Positions 7,029 to 15,531 of a stretch of 18,247 nt of DNA are shown in pieces (position 1 is the first letter of the stretch; each line of letters begins with the position of its first letter). The position numbers and the translations under genes are program-made. The notes beneath the pieces are model-generated. The model saw nothing but the letters and a program-made list of their open reading frames with translations, ran no database searches and was not told where the DNA came from. Location: the NCBI GenBank assembly GCA_027063105.1, contig JAMOSL010000025.1:1-18247 (forward strand). Direction: 5' to 3'. This DNA is from Campylobacteraceae bacterium. GTDB taxonomy: Bacteria > Campylobacterota > Campylobacteria > Campylobacterales > Sulfurovaceae.

Positions 7029-7997
7029 ATGTACAAAAGAGAACTTGATCAAAAATTAGCTAAATCTATGCCAAAATTTTTAATGTTATTTGGAGATAAT
7101 GAGTATTTAAATAACCATTATCTCAAATACTATATTGATAAATTAAATGCAAAAGAGGGTTTATTATCTCTATATTTTGAAGATTGGGATTTTCTTGTAG
7201 CAAAATCTTATCTATCACAAACATCACTTTTTGGTGGAAATAATTTGTTAATAGTTAAATTTTCTAAAAAGATACCTAAAAAAGAGCTTGATATTTTAGT
7301 TGCATTGGCTAAAAAAAGCAGTGAAAATTATTTTATATTTATATTTGAAGGTTTAGCAAAAGATACAAAAAGTATGCAAAAGAGTTTTGAAAGTAATTGG
7401 ATTAGATTTTTTGAGCCTAATATGCATGAGGGTATTGAACTATTACAGATAAAAGCCAATAGAATAAAATTGGATATAGACCATTATTCCCTTCAACATC
7501 TAATGGTGGTTTTAAATAATAATTTAGCTTTATGCGATAACGAATTAGATAAATTAGCAATTTCAGGAACTAGAATATCAAGTAAAGATATTGATAGATT
7601 GGTATACTCCACAGCACCATTATCAACAGAAGATTTTTTTATTGAACTTTTTTTAAAAAGAGATATTACTCAAATGCTAAATAAATTATTAGAGTTAGGA
7701 GAAGATGAATTTTCCCTTTTAGCTTCAACACAAAGATTTTTAAGTGAAGTTTTTCTCTTTAATGCTTATATGAGTTTAAATAATAATAGAGTTGACTCAC
7801 AAGATATTTTAGGATATAGATTACCAAAACAGATAGAGAGTCAAAAGGTAAGTATAGCAAATAAGATTAGTTCATCAGCACTATTATCAATATCCCAACA
7901 CCTTATAGATAGTGAATTAAAATTAAAATACTCATCAAGTATAAGCAGAGAGACTCTACTTTATGGAATCTTTATTAAGATACAAGAGTTATTATAA
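7029..7997 (+). CDS. holA: DNA polymerase III delta subunit
   Basis: HolA is the clamp-loader subunit that opens the beta sliding clamp during replication. The 322-residue length fits. Visible family traits are the N-terminal LFGDNEYLNNHYLKYYI stretch (20-36, a domain related to AAA+ without a functional nucleotide site), the TSLFGGNNLLIVK phrase (about 70-82), DNELDKLA (about 175-182), and a helical C-terminal collar domain with IFIKIQ at the end. No Walker A motif is present, as expected for delta. The ATG has only a weak AAAG site. The PLD gene is divergent 51 nt away, and the restriction-methylation gene converges with a 3-nt gap, so holA is probably monocistronic here. Assignment rests on overall resemblance to delta subunits from related bacteria, which are very divergent from E. 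coli HolA. Confidence 0.85.
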   Translation: MYKRELDQKLAKSMPKFLMLFGDNEYLNNHYLKYYIDKLNAKEGLLSLYFEDWDFLVAKSYLSQTSLFGGNNLLIVKFSKKIPKKELDILVALAKKSSENYFIFIFEGLAKDTKSMQKSFESNWIRFFEPNMHEGIELLQIKANRIKLDIDHYSLQHLMVVLNNNLALCDNELDKLAISGTRISSKDIDRLVYSTAPLSTEDFFIELFLKRDITQMLNKLLELGEDEFSLLASTQRFLSEVFLFNAYMSLNNNRVDSQDILGYRLPKQIESQKVSIANKISSSALLSISQHLIDSELKLKYSSSISRETLLYGIFIKIQELL

Positions 7998-8000
7998 GTT

Positions 8001-11000
8001 CTAATATTTTCCCAATAGACTTTTAATATATTGAGGATTTTTATTATTAAAGACTTTAAAGGTAGAAAGAATATGTTCTAACTCATCTTTATTAATACCA
8101 TACATTTGAGCGACGATAATATCATTTTCTATCTTTAGCATATCTACCTGTTTAGATGTTTTTGGTAAATCTTCTTTTTTAATATTATACTCTTTTGCCA
8201 ACTCTTTAAAGTCATCAAAATTATAGTGTAGTGTGAGTTTGAGTGAATTAATAATAAGTTTTTGGTAATTCTTATTCTCTTTTAATTGATTTTCATTAGG
8301 TTGTGGTATTGGAAGTCGTAAAAAATATGTTTTATTTACATTTATATCTACTAAAAATCTTAATACATAATCAACAACAAAAGAATTAAGGACAGCATTG
8401 AGAAATAGAAGTTTTAGAGAAGAAACTTCATCAATCATCACTATATTATTTTGAATAATATATTTCTTTGGATAAGAGATAATAACACTATTTCCTGCCC
8501 CAATATATTTTGGAAGCATAGACATAATAAGTGTTCGCTCATTTGTGTTACTTGCTACAAGTCTAAATCCAATTCTAAAATATTCTAAATCAAATTTAAT
8601 ATATTTTCCAATATCTTCTCTATTAGAGAGTTGTAATTTTTTTAAAACTGTATTCTCTTTTGTATCACCTTTTTTAGGTTCACAAAATTTAAAAATATCA
8701 TTTATGAATCTATTAATCTCTTTGGAAAGTTTATAAGCTTTAAACTCTTCATAGTTTAAAAAGTAATTAGCTTTATCAAATTTAGAGTCAAATTGCCAAA
8801 ACATTTTACCCTCAAAAAGGTTGATAAAATTTTTAGATTCCATTTCTTGAAAAAGGTATTTCCCCCTTGTCATATTTATATCTTCACTATTAAAATCTAA
8901 ATATTCTGTATTATATGTCTCAAATTTTGAATACATCTTTTCAATAATAGTCAAATCTTTATTATCTTGAAACTCTAAAAATGCTAGATGAGTTGGAGAT
9001 AGTTTTTTTATTACCTCTAAATCATAATTGATAATTTTATCTTTTGTATTTAGAATTTTTGGATTATGTTGCATAAATCTTGTTTTTATTTTATTATTAG
9101 TTGAGTAGCTATTTTCAATTTGAAAAATAATAATCTTAAACATACGATGAATATCTCTAAAAATCCCTTTTTTATTCTCAAAACTATAAGCATAATTCCA
9201 TTTTTGATTATTAAAAATATATTCTCTTAAAGTAGCTGAACCATCTTCGCTAATAATGGCAGAAGGTGTTAGATAAGTAAGGCTTCCATTTGGAGCAAGA
9301 AGTGATAAATTTCTTTCTATAAAGAATCTAAAGAAATTTTGATTATTTCCAACTCCAGCAGAGTTAGTATATATTAATTTAAAATATTTTTGTAACAAAG
9401 CATAATATGATTTTTGTTCATTATATTTTCTATTTATATTTTTATTATCTAATAAATTTAATTGTAACTCTTTTTTTGCACTTGCTTTTAAAGTTCGATA
9501 ATTAGAACGATATTGCGAGAAAAAATCTCTATCATCAAGTTTTACTACATCCCACGGAGGATTACCTATAACAACATCAAAGCCATCTTTATGTGTCATC
9601 TCAGGAAACTCTACCTCATAGTTAAAAAAGCTATATTTTTGGGCATACTCTCTAATAGTATCTATTATCTTATCATCTCTATTACTAAAAATCTTCTCTA
9701 CTAATGCTGTATCTGCCTTGATATTAGCTATCTCTATTTTATCTTTTGTAATGGTTTTAAACTTAATAAGTGTTACTAGATTTAGAGCTAAATTTAGTTT
9801 ATCTAATTTGGGTTTTATATCCTCTTTATACTTTTTATTAGATAACTTTATCTCATCTGCTGTACTATCTTGGATAGTGTCAAGTATCTGATAGACATCA
9901 TTTAGCTTATCAAATTCGCTAATAAAATTACTTTGAAAGAGTCCATCTGATTGAGGAAAATATTCATTAAACTCCTCTATTTTAGAGCCAATAAGAGAGT
10001 TACCTTGCTTGATATGATGAGATAAAAAGCTAAGAGGTGTACCAAAAATAAGAGAGTCAATCCAAAGGGCAAGTTTGGTAAGTTCTACAGAAAATGGATT
10101 CAGGTCTACACCAAAGATACTTTTTTTAAGTAGCAATCTCTTTACAATATCATAATCACTTACTTCTATATTCTTTTTTAATCCAATAAAATTTGATTGT
10201 ATCTTAACTCTCTCCTCTGCTACCATAGATTGAAGTTTGGTATCTTCTGGAAGTGAAATAATTGCTTTTTCGGTCAAATAACTTAGAGACTCTAATAAAA
10301 AATGTCCACTACCACAAGAGTTATCTATAATTTTAAGTTCTATTGGTTTTTTACCTTTGGATAATTCCAAATCAATAGCACTCTTGACCATAAAACTAGA
10401 GAGTGAAGTGGGTGTATAGTAACTCGCTGTTGATTTTCTTGAATTTGATGAGTTGGTGAGATAAATATCTCCTGCTTGGTAGTAGTTCTCTTTAGTAATT
10501 TGTGCTTTTGGAATAATGCCATAATCATAACTATCCATATATCCTGATACTATTTTAGATGATTTTTTACCCTCTTTATACTCCACATAATATAACTCCT
10601 CTTCTGCTATTTCAAAGCGATACTCTAATAACCCCTCATAGATTGAGCCTAAATTTATAATAGATAGGTTTTTGAAGTCTCGCCTAAAAGATTTAGTACC
10701 ATTATCAAAAACCAATAAGCTATTTAGCACATTATATAATCGTTTATTACTTAAAAAACATCCATTATTTTCTAATATTGGAGCATTATCTGTATTGAAA
10801 AGTCCACCATTAAATAGAGGTACTTCATAAGAGTCATTCCCTTTATCTAATAGTCTAAATAGTTGTCTAAGGTCTCCATAAAAGTTAAATTCACTATCTT
10901 CTGTGGAGTATTCTTCCAGTTTATCATAAAGCCTATTTAGTGACATATCATTATAATATTTATGTAGTGATAGAATTTTTCTATTTTTATCTTCAAAATA

Positions 11001-11813
11001 GGCGATAAAAAGCAATCTAAATATAAGATATAGGGTATTTTGATAGACAGTTTGAAGTGATTGACTCTTGTCTATCTCATATATAGATTTACCAATAATT
11101 TCAAATATAGAATCTCTATACTCTGTACCATAGATAACATTTTTAAGGTCATTTTCTACCTCTTGCTTAATAGATTTATTCTTTTGCGTTATCTCATTGA
11201 CAACTTTATTATCAACAGTAGAAAAGTTCTCTCTCCTAAAGACAAAATAGAAATATCCAAACGCTTCTATATCATTGGCTTCTATAATAGCCTCTAAATC
11301 TATCTCATAAAAAGTCTTGCTGGTTGAGACTATAGAGTTATCATAAAATCTCCATTTTCTACCATTAGTTAAAAATCCATAATCAATTTTAAAAGTTTTA
11401 AGATAATCCAAGAGTTGATAGTGAGGATTGAGCTTTTTATCTTTGCTTGTATTATCTAGCTCTATTTTATAGGCTTTAGATTCACAAAAAAGCAGAATAT
11501 TTTCTAATTTTGAATTATCTTTTGCAAATTCATTCTTTGATACCTCTGAACTAAAAAGTGTATTGTCAGGCTTAAATGACTGCCCTTGAAAGCTTATATT
11601 CCCTTCATAAAGAAAAGCATAACCCAATAAATTAAAAATTTTATGGATAAATTGAGCCTCTAATGTAGCTTCATTATAATGCTGAAATTTATCTTTATCA
11701 TATAGTGATTTTATTTTATCAAAAATAGCAGAAATATCTTCACCATTTTTATTAAGTTCTTCCAAAAAGTGTGTATCAAATAAATTATTGTCTAAAAAGT
11801 TTTTATCATTCAT
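8001..11813 (-). CDS. Type IIG restriction endonuclease / N6-adenine DNA methyltransferase (Eco57I-like)
   Basis: This single 1270-residue polypeptide combines DNA cleavage, adenine methylation and target recognition. The N-terminal nuclease is of the PD-(D/E)XK type: P82-D83, then E111-S112-K113 (in CESKAYK), a Q133xxxxxY element and the family phrase GFLTNGRKWRFYD (146-158). A helical linker follows. The methyltransferase core has motif X SYYTPTSL (464-471), motif I DNSCGSGHF (497-505) for SAM binding, FGVDLNP near 567-573, and the catalytic NPPW (751-754), typical of N6-adenine enzymes. The remaining 500 residues should hold the recognition domain, ending with RLPIPQPN-like helices. The ATG at 11811-11813 has GGAG upstream. 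No separate specificity or methylase gene is present, consistent with a self-contained IIG unit. It is complete, with no stop or frameshift. A BREX PglX-type methylase is an alternative, but the N-terminal nuclease argues against it. The recognition site is unknown. Confidence 0.9.
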   Translation of the reverse strand: MNDKNFLDNNLFDTHFLEELNKNGEDISAIFDKIKSLYDKDKFQHYNEATLEAQFIHKIFNLLGYAFLYEGNISFQGQSFKPDNTLFSSEVSKNEFAKDNSKLENILLFCESKAYKIELDNTSKDKKLNPHYQLLDYLKTFKIDYGFLTNGRKWRFYDNSIVSTSKTFYEIDLEAIIEANDIEAFGYFYFVFRRENFSTVDNKVVNEITQKNKSIKQEVENDLKNVIYGTEYRDSIFEIIGKSIYEIDKSQSLQTVYQNTLYLIFRLLFIAYFEDKNRKILSLHKYYNDMSLNRLYDKLEEYSTEDSEFNFYGDLRQLFRLLDKGNDSYEVPLFNGGLFNTDNAPILENNGCFLSNKRLYNVLNSLLVFDNGTKSFRRDFKNLSIINLGSIYEGLLEYRFEIAEEELYYVEYKEGKKSSKIVSGYMDSYDYGIIPKAQITKENYYQAGDIYLTNSSNSRKSTASYYTPTSLSSFMVKSAIDLELSKGKKPIELKIIDNSCGSGHFLLESLSYLTEKAIISLPEDTKLQSMVAEERVKIQSNFIGLKKNIEVSDYDIVKRLLLKKSIFGVDLNPFSVELTKLALWIDSLIFGTPLSFLSHHIKQGNSLIGSKIEEFNEYFPQSDGLFQSNFISEFDKLNDVYQILDTIQDSTADEIKLSNKKYKEDIKPKLDKLNLALNLVTLIKFKTITKDKIEIANIKADTALVEKIFSNRDDKIIDTIREYAQKYSFFNYEVEFPEMTHKDGFDVVIGNPPWDVVKLDDRDFFSQYRSNYRTLKASAKKELQLNLLDNKNINRKYNEQKSYYALLQKYFKLIYTNSAGVGNNQNFFRFFIERNLSLLAPNGSLTYLTPSAIISEDGSATLREYIFNNQKWNYAYSFENKKGIFRDIHRMFKIIIFQIENSYSTNNKIKTRFMQHNPKILNTKDKIINYDLEVIKKLSPTHLAFLEFQDNKDLTIIEKMYSKFETYNTEYLDFNSEDINMTRGKYLFQEMESKNFINLFEGKMFWQFDSKFDKANYFLNYEEFKAYKLSKEINRFINDIFKFCEPKKGDTKENTVLKKLQLSNREDIGKYIKFDLEYFRIGFRLVASNTNERTLIMSMLPKYIGAGNSVIISYPKKYIIQNNIVMIDEVSSLKLLFLNAVLNSFVVDYVLRFLVDINVNKTYFLRLPIPQPNENQLKENKNYQKLIINSLKLTLHYNFDDFKELAKEYNIKKEDLPKTSKQVDMLKIENDIIVAQMYGINKDELEHILSTFKVFNNKNPQYIKSLLGKY

Positions 11814-11837
11814 AGTATTGTCTCCATTAAGTGAATA

Positions 11838-11864
11838 ATTATATCATAAGAATTAGGATATAAT
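11838..11864. promoter_or_regulatory. Back-to-back promoters between the type IIG gene and the Fe-S operon
   Basis: The 77-nt divergent gap has TATAAT on the minus strand (11838-11843, toward the restriction-methylation gene) and TATAAT on the plus strand (11859-11864, after TTAGGA, toward the scaffold gene). The -35 regions are weak and overlap the opposite promoter, so the two transcription units may interfere with each other. Leaders would be about 20 nt each. Confidence 0.5.
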
Positions 11865-11890
11865 TAAATAAATTTAAGAATGGAATATTT

Positions 11891-12346
11891 ATGACAGTAG
11901 ATGCACAATTAATAGAACACATGATGGAGCCTAAAAACTATGGAACGCTTGAAGATGCTAATAGTCAAGGGATAGGTAAAAATCCTAATAATGGGGAAAA
12001 GGTTATTATATACCTTAAAGTTATAGAAGATGAGGGTGAAGATGTTATAGAAGATATTGCTTTTCAGGCGATTGGCTGTTCAACTACTATTGTAGCAGGT
12101 TCAATGATTACTCAAGAGGCTAGGGGTCTTAGTTTTATAGGAGCTGTTAATCTTATAGGAGCTACTATGAAAATTTTAGAAAAAGTTCCACCAGAAGATG
12201 CAGCTTGTTCTGAAATGGTAGCCTTAGCCTTAAAAGCTTCACTAGAAACATACATTCAAAGAAAAACAGATAAAGATTACCCAATAGTTACAAATAAAAT
12301 AAGTAATGATTGTGTAGTAAAAGATGAGGAGACAACTAATGAATAA
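11891..12346 (+). CDS. IscU/NifU-N-like iron-sulfur scaffold protein with an atypical ligand set
   Basis: The 151-residue protein matches the IscU/NifU N-terminal fold, on which Fe-S clusters are built before delivery to target proteins. Family phrases are HMMEPKNYGTLEDAN (10-24), GIGKNP (27-32), IGCSTTIVAGSM (61-72) and ACSEMVALALKAS (105-117). In canonical IscU three cysteines and one aspartate bind the cluster. Here the second (C63) and third (C106) cysteines are kept, but the first lies in NPNNGE, where N34 replaces Cys and E36 replaces Asp. The His usually before the third Cys is Ala. An extra C141 lies in the acidic tail. It may therefore bind iron differently or be a specialised or regulatory paralog. 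GGA lies 6 nt before the ATG, and a -10 box lies about 27 nt upstream. The last 8 nt overlap the next gene. The fold is confident; scaffold activity is not. Confidence 0.8.
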   Translation: MTVDAQLIEHMMEPKNYGTLEDANSQGIGKNPNNGEKVIIYLKVIEDEGEDVIEDIAFQAIGCSTTIVAGSMITQEARGLSFIGAVNLIGATMKILEKVPPEDAACSEMVALALKASLETYIQRKTDKDYPIVTNKISNDCVVKDEETTNE

Positions 12347-13169
12347 TTTAGCAATTAAAATGCACGAAGCTTGGTTAACAACACTTATGGCAGGTTTTAT
12401 GAGTACAAATGAGAATAAACAAAAACTATTTGATTTTTCAGATATTCTATTTAGACATTTCTGCTGGATAGAAAGAGAGATGGTTGAGTCAAAAGAGGCT
12501 TATAATTATGATAGAGATGCTATCCCAATTAAAGTAGAAAAACTAAGTGTGATTTTATACAACATAATAGAAAGACTAAATCAAATTGATTTGCAATTAA
12601 CAGTTGTTAGTGATGATTTATCTTATAGAATTGCTCAGGATATAAAGTATATTACAGGAGTTCTTCCAACGCTTAAAGATGAAGATATTACTGCATTTAA
12701 TAGCGAAAGAACATTAGATAATATAGAATTAACTCAAGAGGCAACAGATGCTTTAACTCTATTTTTATTTGAAGAGAGCTATAAAGAGTACGAACTTATT
12801 ATGATATATAATTATTTAAAAGCTCAAAGTGATGATGCTTATATAAATCGTATTTTTCAGATATTGGTTGATGAGAGTTTTTTCCATTTAAAAAGTTTTG
12901 GTGATATGATGGCAAAAATGGGTATATTAGGAGTTCCAAGAAGTATATATAAAGAGATGTATCAAATAGAAGATGTGACAGAGTTTTTTTTAGCAGGAAT
13001 AGATGAAGAGTTAAAAGCTAAAGAAGAGTGTAGAAAATTATCTGAAGCAGTTAGTGCAAATAGTCCAGAATTAGCTAAGTTTTTTGACTTTATTAATAAC
13101 CAAGAGAATTATCATATCGCATTAATGAGAGATGCTTTAGCTCATTGGGAGAATAAAAAGAATGTCTAA
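12339..13169 (+). CDS. Unrecognised all-helical protein, possibly ferritin-like iron-binding
   Basis: I do not recognise this 276-residue protein by name. It is almost entirely predicted helix, soluble, without signal peptide. The N-terminal half (1-115) and the C-terminal half (130-270) each look like a helical bundle. In the second half, glutamates and histidines are spaced as in diiron ferritin-like proteins: EESYKEYE (145-152), E179xxxH183, E223/E224 and E256NYH259. The E179xxxH183 spacing is not the standard ExxH, so metal binding is only a suggestion. I chose the ATG at 12339 rather than one 15 nt upstream, because GAGGAG sits 7 nt before it and it gives an 8-nt overlap with the scaffold gene. 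The overlap with both neighbours and the position after a scaffold gene make a role in iron handling or Fe-S assembly plausible. Tested function is unknown. Confidence 0.8.
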   Translation: MNNLAIKMHEAWLTTLMAGFMSTNENKQKLFDFSDILFRHFCWIEREMVESKEAYNYDRDAIPIKVEKLSVILYNIIERLNQIDLQLTVVSDDLSYRIAQDIKYITGVLPTLKDEDITAFNSERTLDNIELTQEATDALTLFLFEESYKEYELIMIYNYLKAQSDDAYINRIFQILVDESFFHLKSFGDMMAKMGILGVPRSIYKEMYQIEDVTEFFLAGIDEELKAKEECRKLSEAVSANSPELAKFFDFINNQENYHIALMRDALAHWENKKNV

Positions 13170-13977
13170 GCACTATACCTCAATTATATCATCTATATTT
13201 GGTAAATTTGCAACAACAGCATTTCCATTAACTTTACAATATATGATAAATAGATTTTATATATATGCTATGAAACTTGATATGAGTGAGTTTAAGAGTC
13301 CTTGTGAATATAGAACTCTTAATAAACTTTTTACAAGAGAATTATATGAAAATAGAGAGATACCAGCTGATGATAATATTATTATATCTCCTTGTGATGC
13401 TTTAGTTAGTGATTACGGAGATATAAAAGATGGTAAAGCATATCAAATTAAAGGTATGGAATATAATTTATCAGAACTTTTAGGTAATAATTATAAAGGA
13501 TTTGCCGAAGAGTTAGAAAATGGAACTTTTATTAATATGTATCTATCACCTAAAGATTATCATAGATACCATATTCCTATGGATTTACATATAAAAAGTT
13601 TAACACACATTGTAGGTAAATTATATCCTGTAAACTTTCCATTACTTCTTAATAAGAAAAATCTTTTTATAGAAAATGAAAGAGTTGTAATTGAGTGTGA
13701 AGACACAAAAGGATATATACATTTTCTAGTTTTAGTTGGTGCTTTAAATGTTGGTAAAATGGTTGTATCATTTGAAGATAGAGTTAATACAAATAGTTCA
13801 ATAACGACACCTCAACATTACTCTTATGATAATTTCTTAATGAAAAAGGGTGATTTATTAGGTTGGTTTGAGATGGGTTCTACTGTTTTGATGTTTAGTC
13901 AAGATGGAGCATTAGTTAGTGAAGTTGCTATTAATCAAAAAGTAAAATTTACAGAAAGAATAGGTATTAGAAAATGA
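13162..13977 (+). CDS. psd: Phosphatidylserine decarboxylase
   Basis: Psd converts phosphatidylserine to phosphatidylethanolamine at the cytoplasmic membrane, the last step of PE synthesis. It is a pyruvoyl enzyme made by self-cleavage of one chain. The catalytic triad is visible: D79 in SPCDA, H137 in SPKDYHRYHIP, and S240 in EMGSTVLMF. Cleavage is expected between G239 and S240, giving a large beta and a small alpha chain of about 32 residues with N-terminal pyruvate. The 271-residue length is normal for this family. Hydrophobic N-terminal helices (about 6-38) can associate with membrane. The start overlaps the preceding gene by 8 nt and the stop overlaps the next by 4 nt (ATGA), so it is translationally coupled on both sides. 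Expression of a lipid gene together with an Fe-S scaffold-like gene is unexpected. Identification is firm. Confidence 0.95.
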   Translation: MSKHYTSIISSIFGKFATTAFPLTLQYMINRFYIYAMKLDMSEFKSPCEYRTLNKLFTRELYENREIPADDNIIISPCDALVSDYGDIKDGKAYQIKGMEYNLSELLGNNYKGFAEELENGTFINMYLSPKDYHRYHIPMDLHIKSLTHIVGKLYPVNFPLLLNKKNLFIENERVVIECEDTKGYIHFLVLVGALNVGKMVVSFEDRVNTNSSITTPQHYSYDNFLMKKGDLLGWFEMGSTVLMFSQDGALVSEVAINQKVKFTERIGIRK

Positions 13978-14888
13978 TTATTAAAGAGATACAAGAATAT
14001 GGGGAAGTACGAACTAAAGCCAGAGCATATTTCTGTTACACTTTAGGTAGAAATCTTCCAAATAAACTTCCTAATATAGAGATAGATAACATCATAGCGC
14101 CACTTAAAAAACTTAGTCAAGAGATGGGAAACTTTGATTCTATATATATCCTTGACCCTCTTGGAATTCAAGTTACAAATACAGTTAGTATCAATCCAAC
14201 TTATGCAAGAAAAGGAGCAGGAGATAGTAGAAGTGATAGAGCATATTATTATCGTACTATCCAAGAAAATAGATGTAGCATAACAGATTTATATCCATCT
14301 TTAATGACAAATGAATTAATAGTTACTATTTCATATCCGATATATAATGATAATCAAGAACTTCTATATATTGTATGTATTGATATATCTTTAGAGAATA
14401 TTCTTAAAACTGTTCATCCCACATCTATTGACTCTATATTTGGTAAAGTTAGGAAATATGCTTATGGTTCATTTGCATTTGCATTAGGGGCAGTAGCACT
14501 TTTACTATTTTTACAAGGGTTAGAACAACTTCTATCAAATGGATTTGCATTTCATACAGTTAGTATAACAGATATGTTTGAGGCAACTATTCTATTAACC
14601 CTATCTTTAGCTATATTTGACCTAGTGAGAGCAATATTTGAAGAAGAGGTTTTGGGTTCGCACAAGAAGCATGAAGATGGTGATATTCATAAGACAATGG
14701 TTAGGTTTTTAGGTTCTATTATTATTGCTTTATCTATTGAAGCACTTATGCTAGTATTTAAATTTGCAATTACTGATTCAAGTAAATTATTATATGCTGT
14801 AGCCTTAATAGGTGGAATATCAATTCTCTTAATAAGTTTATCAATATATTTAAATGCAATTAAAAATAATTCAAAGGATAAAAGATAA
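13974..14888 (+). CDS. PDC/Cache-like domain membrane protein with four transmembrane helices
   Basis: The N-terminal half (about 17-145) resembles a PDC/Cache sensory fold: SIYILDPLGIQVTNTV, then SDRAYYYRTI with DLYPSLMTNELIVTISYPIYND and LLYIVCIDISLENIL, as in chemoreceptor ligand-binding domains. Four hydrophobic helices follow (about 164-187, 202-222, 243-265, 271-296). No transmembrane helix precedes the sensor half. The basic residues before helix 1 (KVRKY), the charged 222-241 loop and the basic C-terminus all favour the sensor domain lying in the cytoplasm by the positive-inside rule. There is no kinase, cyclase or methyl-accepting domain. The ATG overlaps the psd stop (ATGA), and the HAD gene starts right after its stop codon. 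It may be a sensor or scaffold for the membrane enzymes in this operon. The function is unknown. Confidence 0.75.
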   Translation: MIIKEIQEYGEVRTKARAYFCYTLGRNLPNKLPNIEIDNIIAPLKKLSQEMGNFDSIYILDPLGIQVTNTVSINPTYARKGAGDSRSDRAYYYRTIQENRCSITDLYPSLMTNELIVTISYPIYNDNQELLYIVCIDISLENILKTVHPTSIDSIFGKVRKYAYGSFAFALGAVALLLFLQGLEQLLSNGFAFHTVSITDMFEATILLTLSLAIFDLVRAIFEEEVLGSHKKHEDGDIHKTMVRFLGSIIIALSIEALMLVFKFAITDSSKLLYAVALIGGISILLISLSIYLNAIKNNSKDKR

Positions 14889-15506
14889 ATGAATAAAGTT
14901 ATCATTTTTGATATGGACGGAACACTAGTCAATAGTTCGTTAACTATAGCTAATGCAATAAATTATGTAAGAGGTAAAATAAATTTACCAGCTATAGATA
15001 CAGATTTAATTGCAAAAACAATAAATGATACTACTATTAGCTCATCTAAGTATTTTTATAATAGTAAAAAATTTACAAAAGAGCATGAAAAATGGTTTAG
15101 TGAGTATTACACAAAAAATCATAAGAATGAATTAGCATTATATGATGGAATATATGAGTTATTAATTAATTTAAAAGAGAACAACTTCAAGTTGGCAGTG
15201 GCTACAAATGCTTATAGAAAATCAGCCGTTGAATCTTTAACTTTTCTAAAAATTATGAATTTATTTGATACAGTAGTATGTCATGATGAGGTAGAACAAG
15301 GTAAACCATACCCAGATATGTTATTTAAAGTATTAGATAACTTAAATTTAGAAAAAGAAAATGCAGTATTTGTAGGTGATGGTTCAAGAGATAAAACAGC
15401 ATCAAGAAAAGCAGATATAGATTATATTATGGTAAATTGGGGCTTTAGTCAATATGATGATGCAGTTAAAAGTATAAATAAACTGCAAAAGATATTAATG
15501 AGTTAA
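14889..15506 (+). CDS. HAD-family hydrolase, phosphoglycolate-phosphatase-like
   Basis: This is a cytoplasmic phosphatase of the haloacid dehalogenase superfamily (205 residues) with a helical cap of the Gph type. All four motifs are present: DMDGTLVNS with nucleophile D8 and acid D10, motif II TNA (T106), motif III GKPYPD (K139), and motif IV GDGSRD (D164, D168). Family members dephosphorylate small metabolites such as 2-phosphoglycolate, sugar phosphates or nucleotides; the substrate cannot be told from sequence. The ATG follows directly after the previous stop codon (TAAATG) with only a weak AAAG-type site, so it depends on the preceding gene for translation. It is the last gene of the operon that begins at the Fe-S scaffold and converges on the phosphorothioation genes. 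A Gph name would be a guess. Confidence 0.88.
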   Translation: MNKVIIFDMDGTLVNSSLTIANAINYVRGKINLPAIDTDLIAKTINDTTISSSKYFYNSKKFTKEHEKWFSEYYTKNHKNELALYDGIYELLINLKENNFKLAVATNAYRKSAVESLTFLKIMNLFDTVVCHDEVEQGKPYPDMLFKVLDNLNLEKENAVFVGDGSRDKTASRKADIDYIMVNWGFSQYDDAVKSINKLQKILMS

Positions 15507-15521
15507 GGATTATTTAAATCC
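15507..15521. terminator. Weak bidirectional hairpin between HAD gene and dndE
   Basis: GGATT and AATCC pair (5 bp) across a 5-nt loop in the 25-nt gap between the two convergent stop codons. It is the only symmetric element there and lacks a clean T run, so termination efficiency is doubtful. Confidence 0.2.
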
Positions 15522-15531
15522 AAAACTAAAT

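Noticed and set aside
8630..8650. TTTTAAAAAAA slippery sequence inside the type IIG gene as a programmed frameshift site
   Set aside because: The main frame runs through to a normal C-terminus and no alternative frame of useful length or stimulatory structure is evident.
12324..12338. Upstream ATG for the helical protein giving MRRQL at the N-terminus
   Set aside because: The ATG at 12339 has GAGGAG at ideal spacing and gives a typical short operon overlap.
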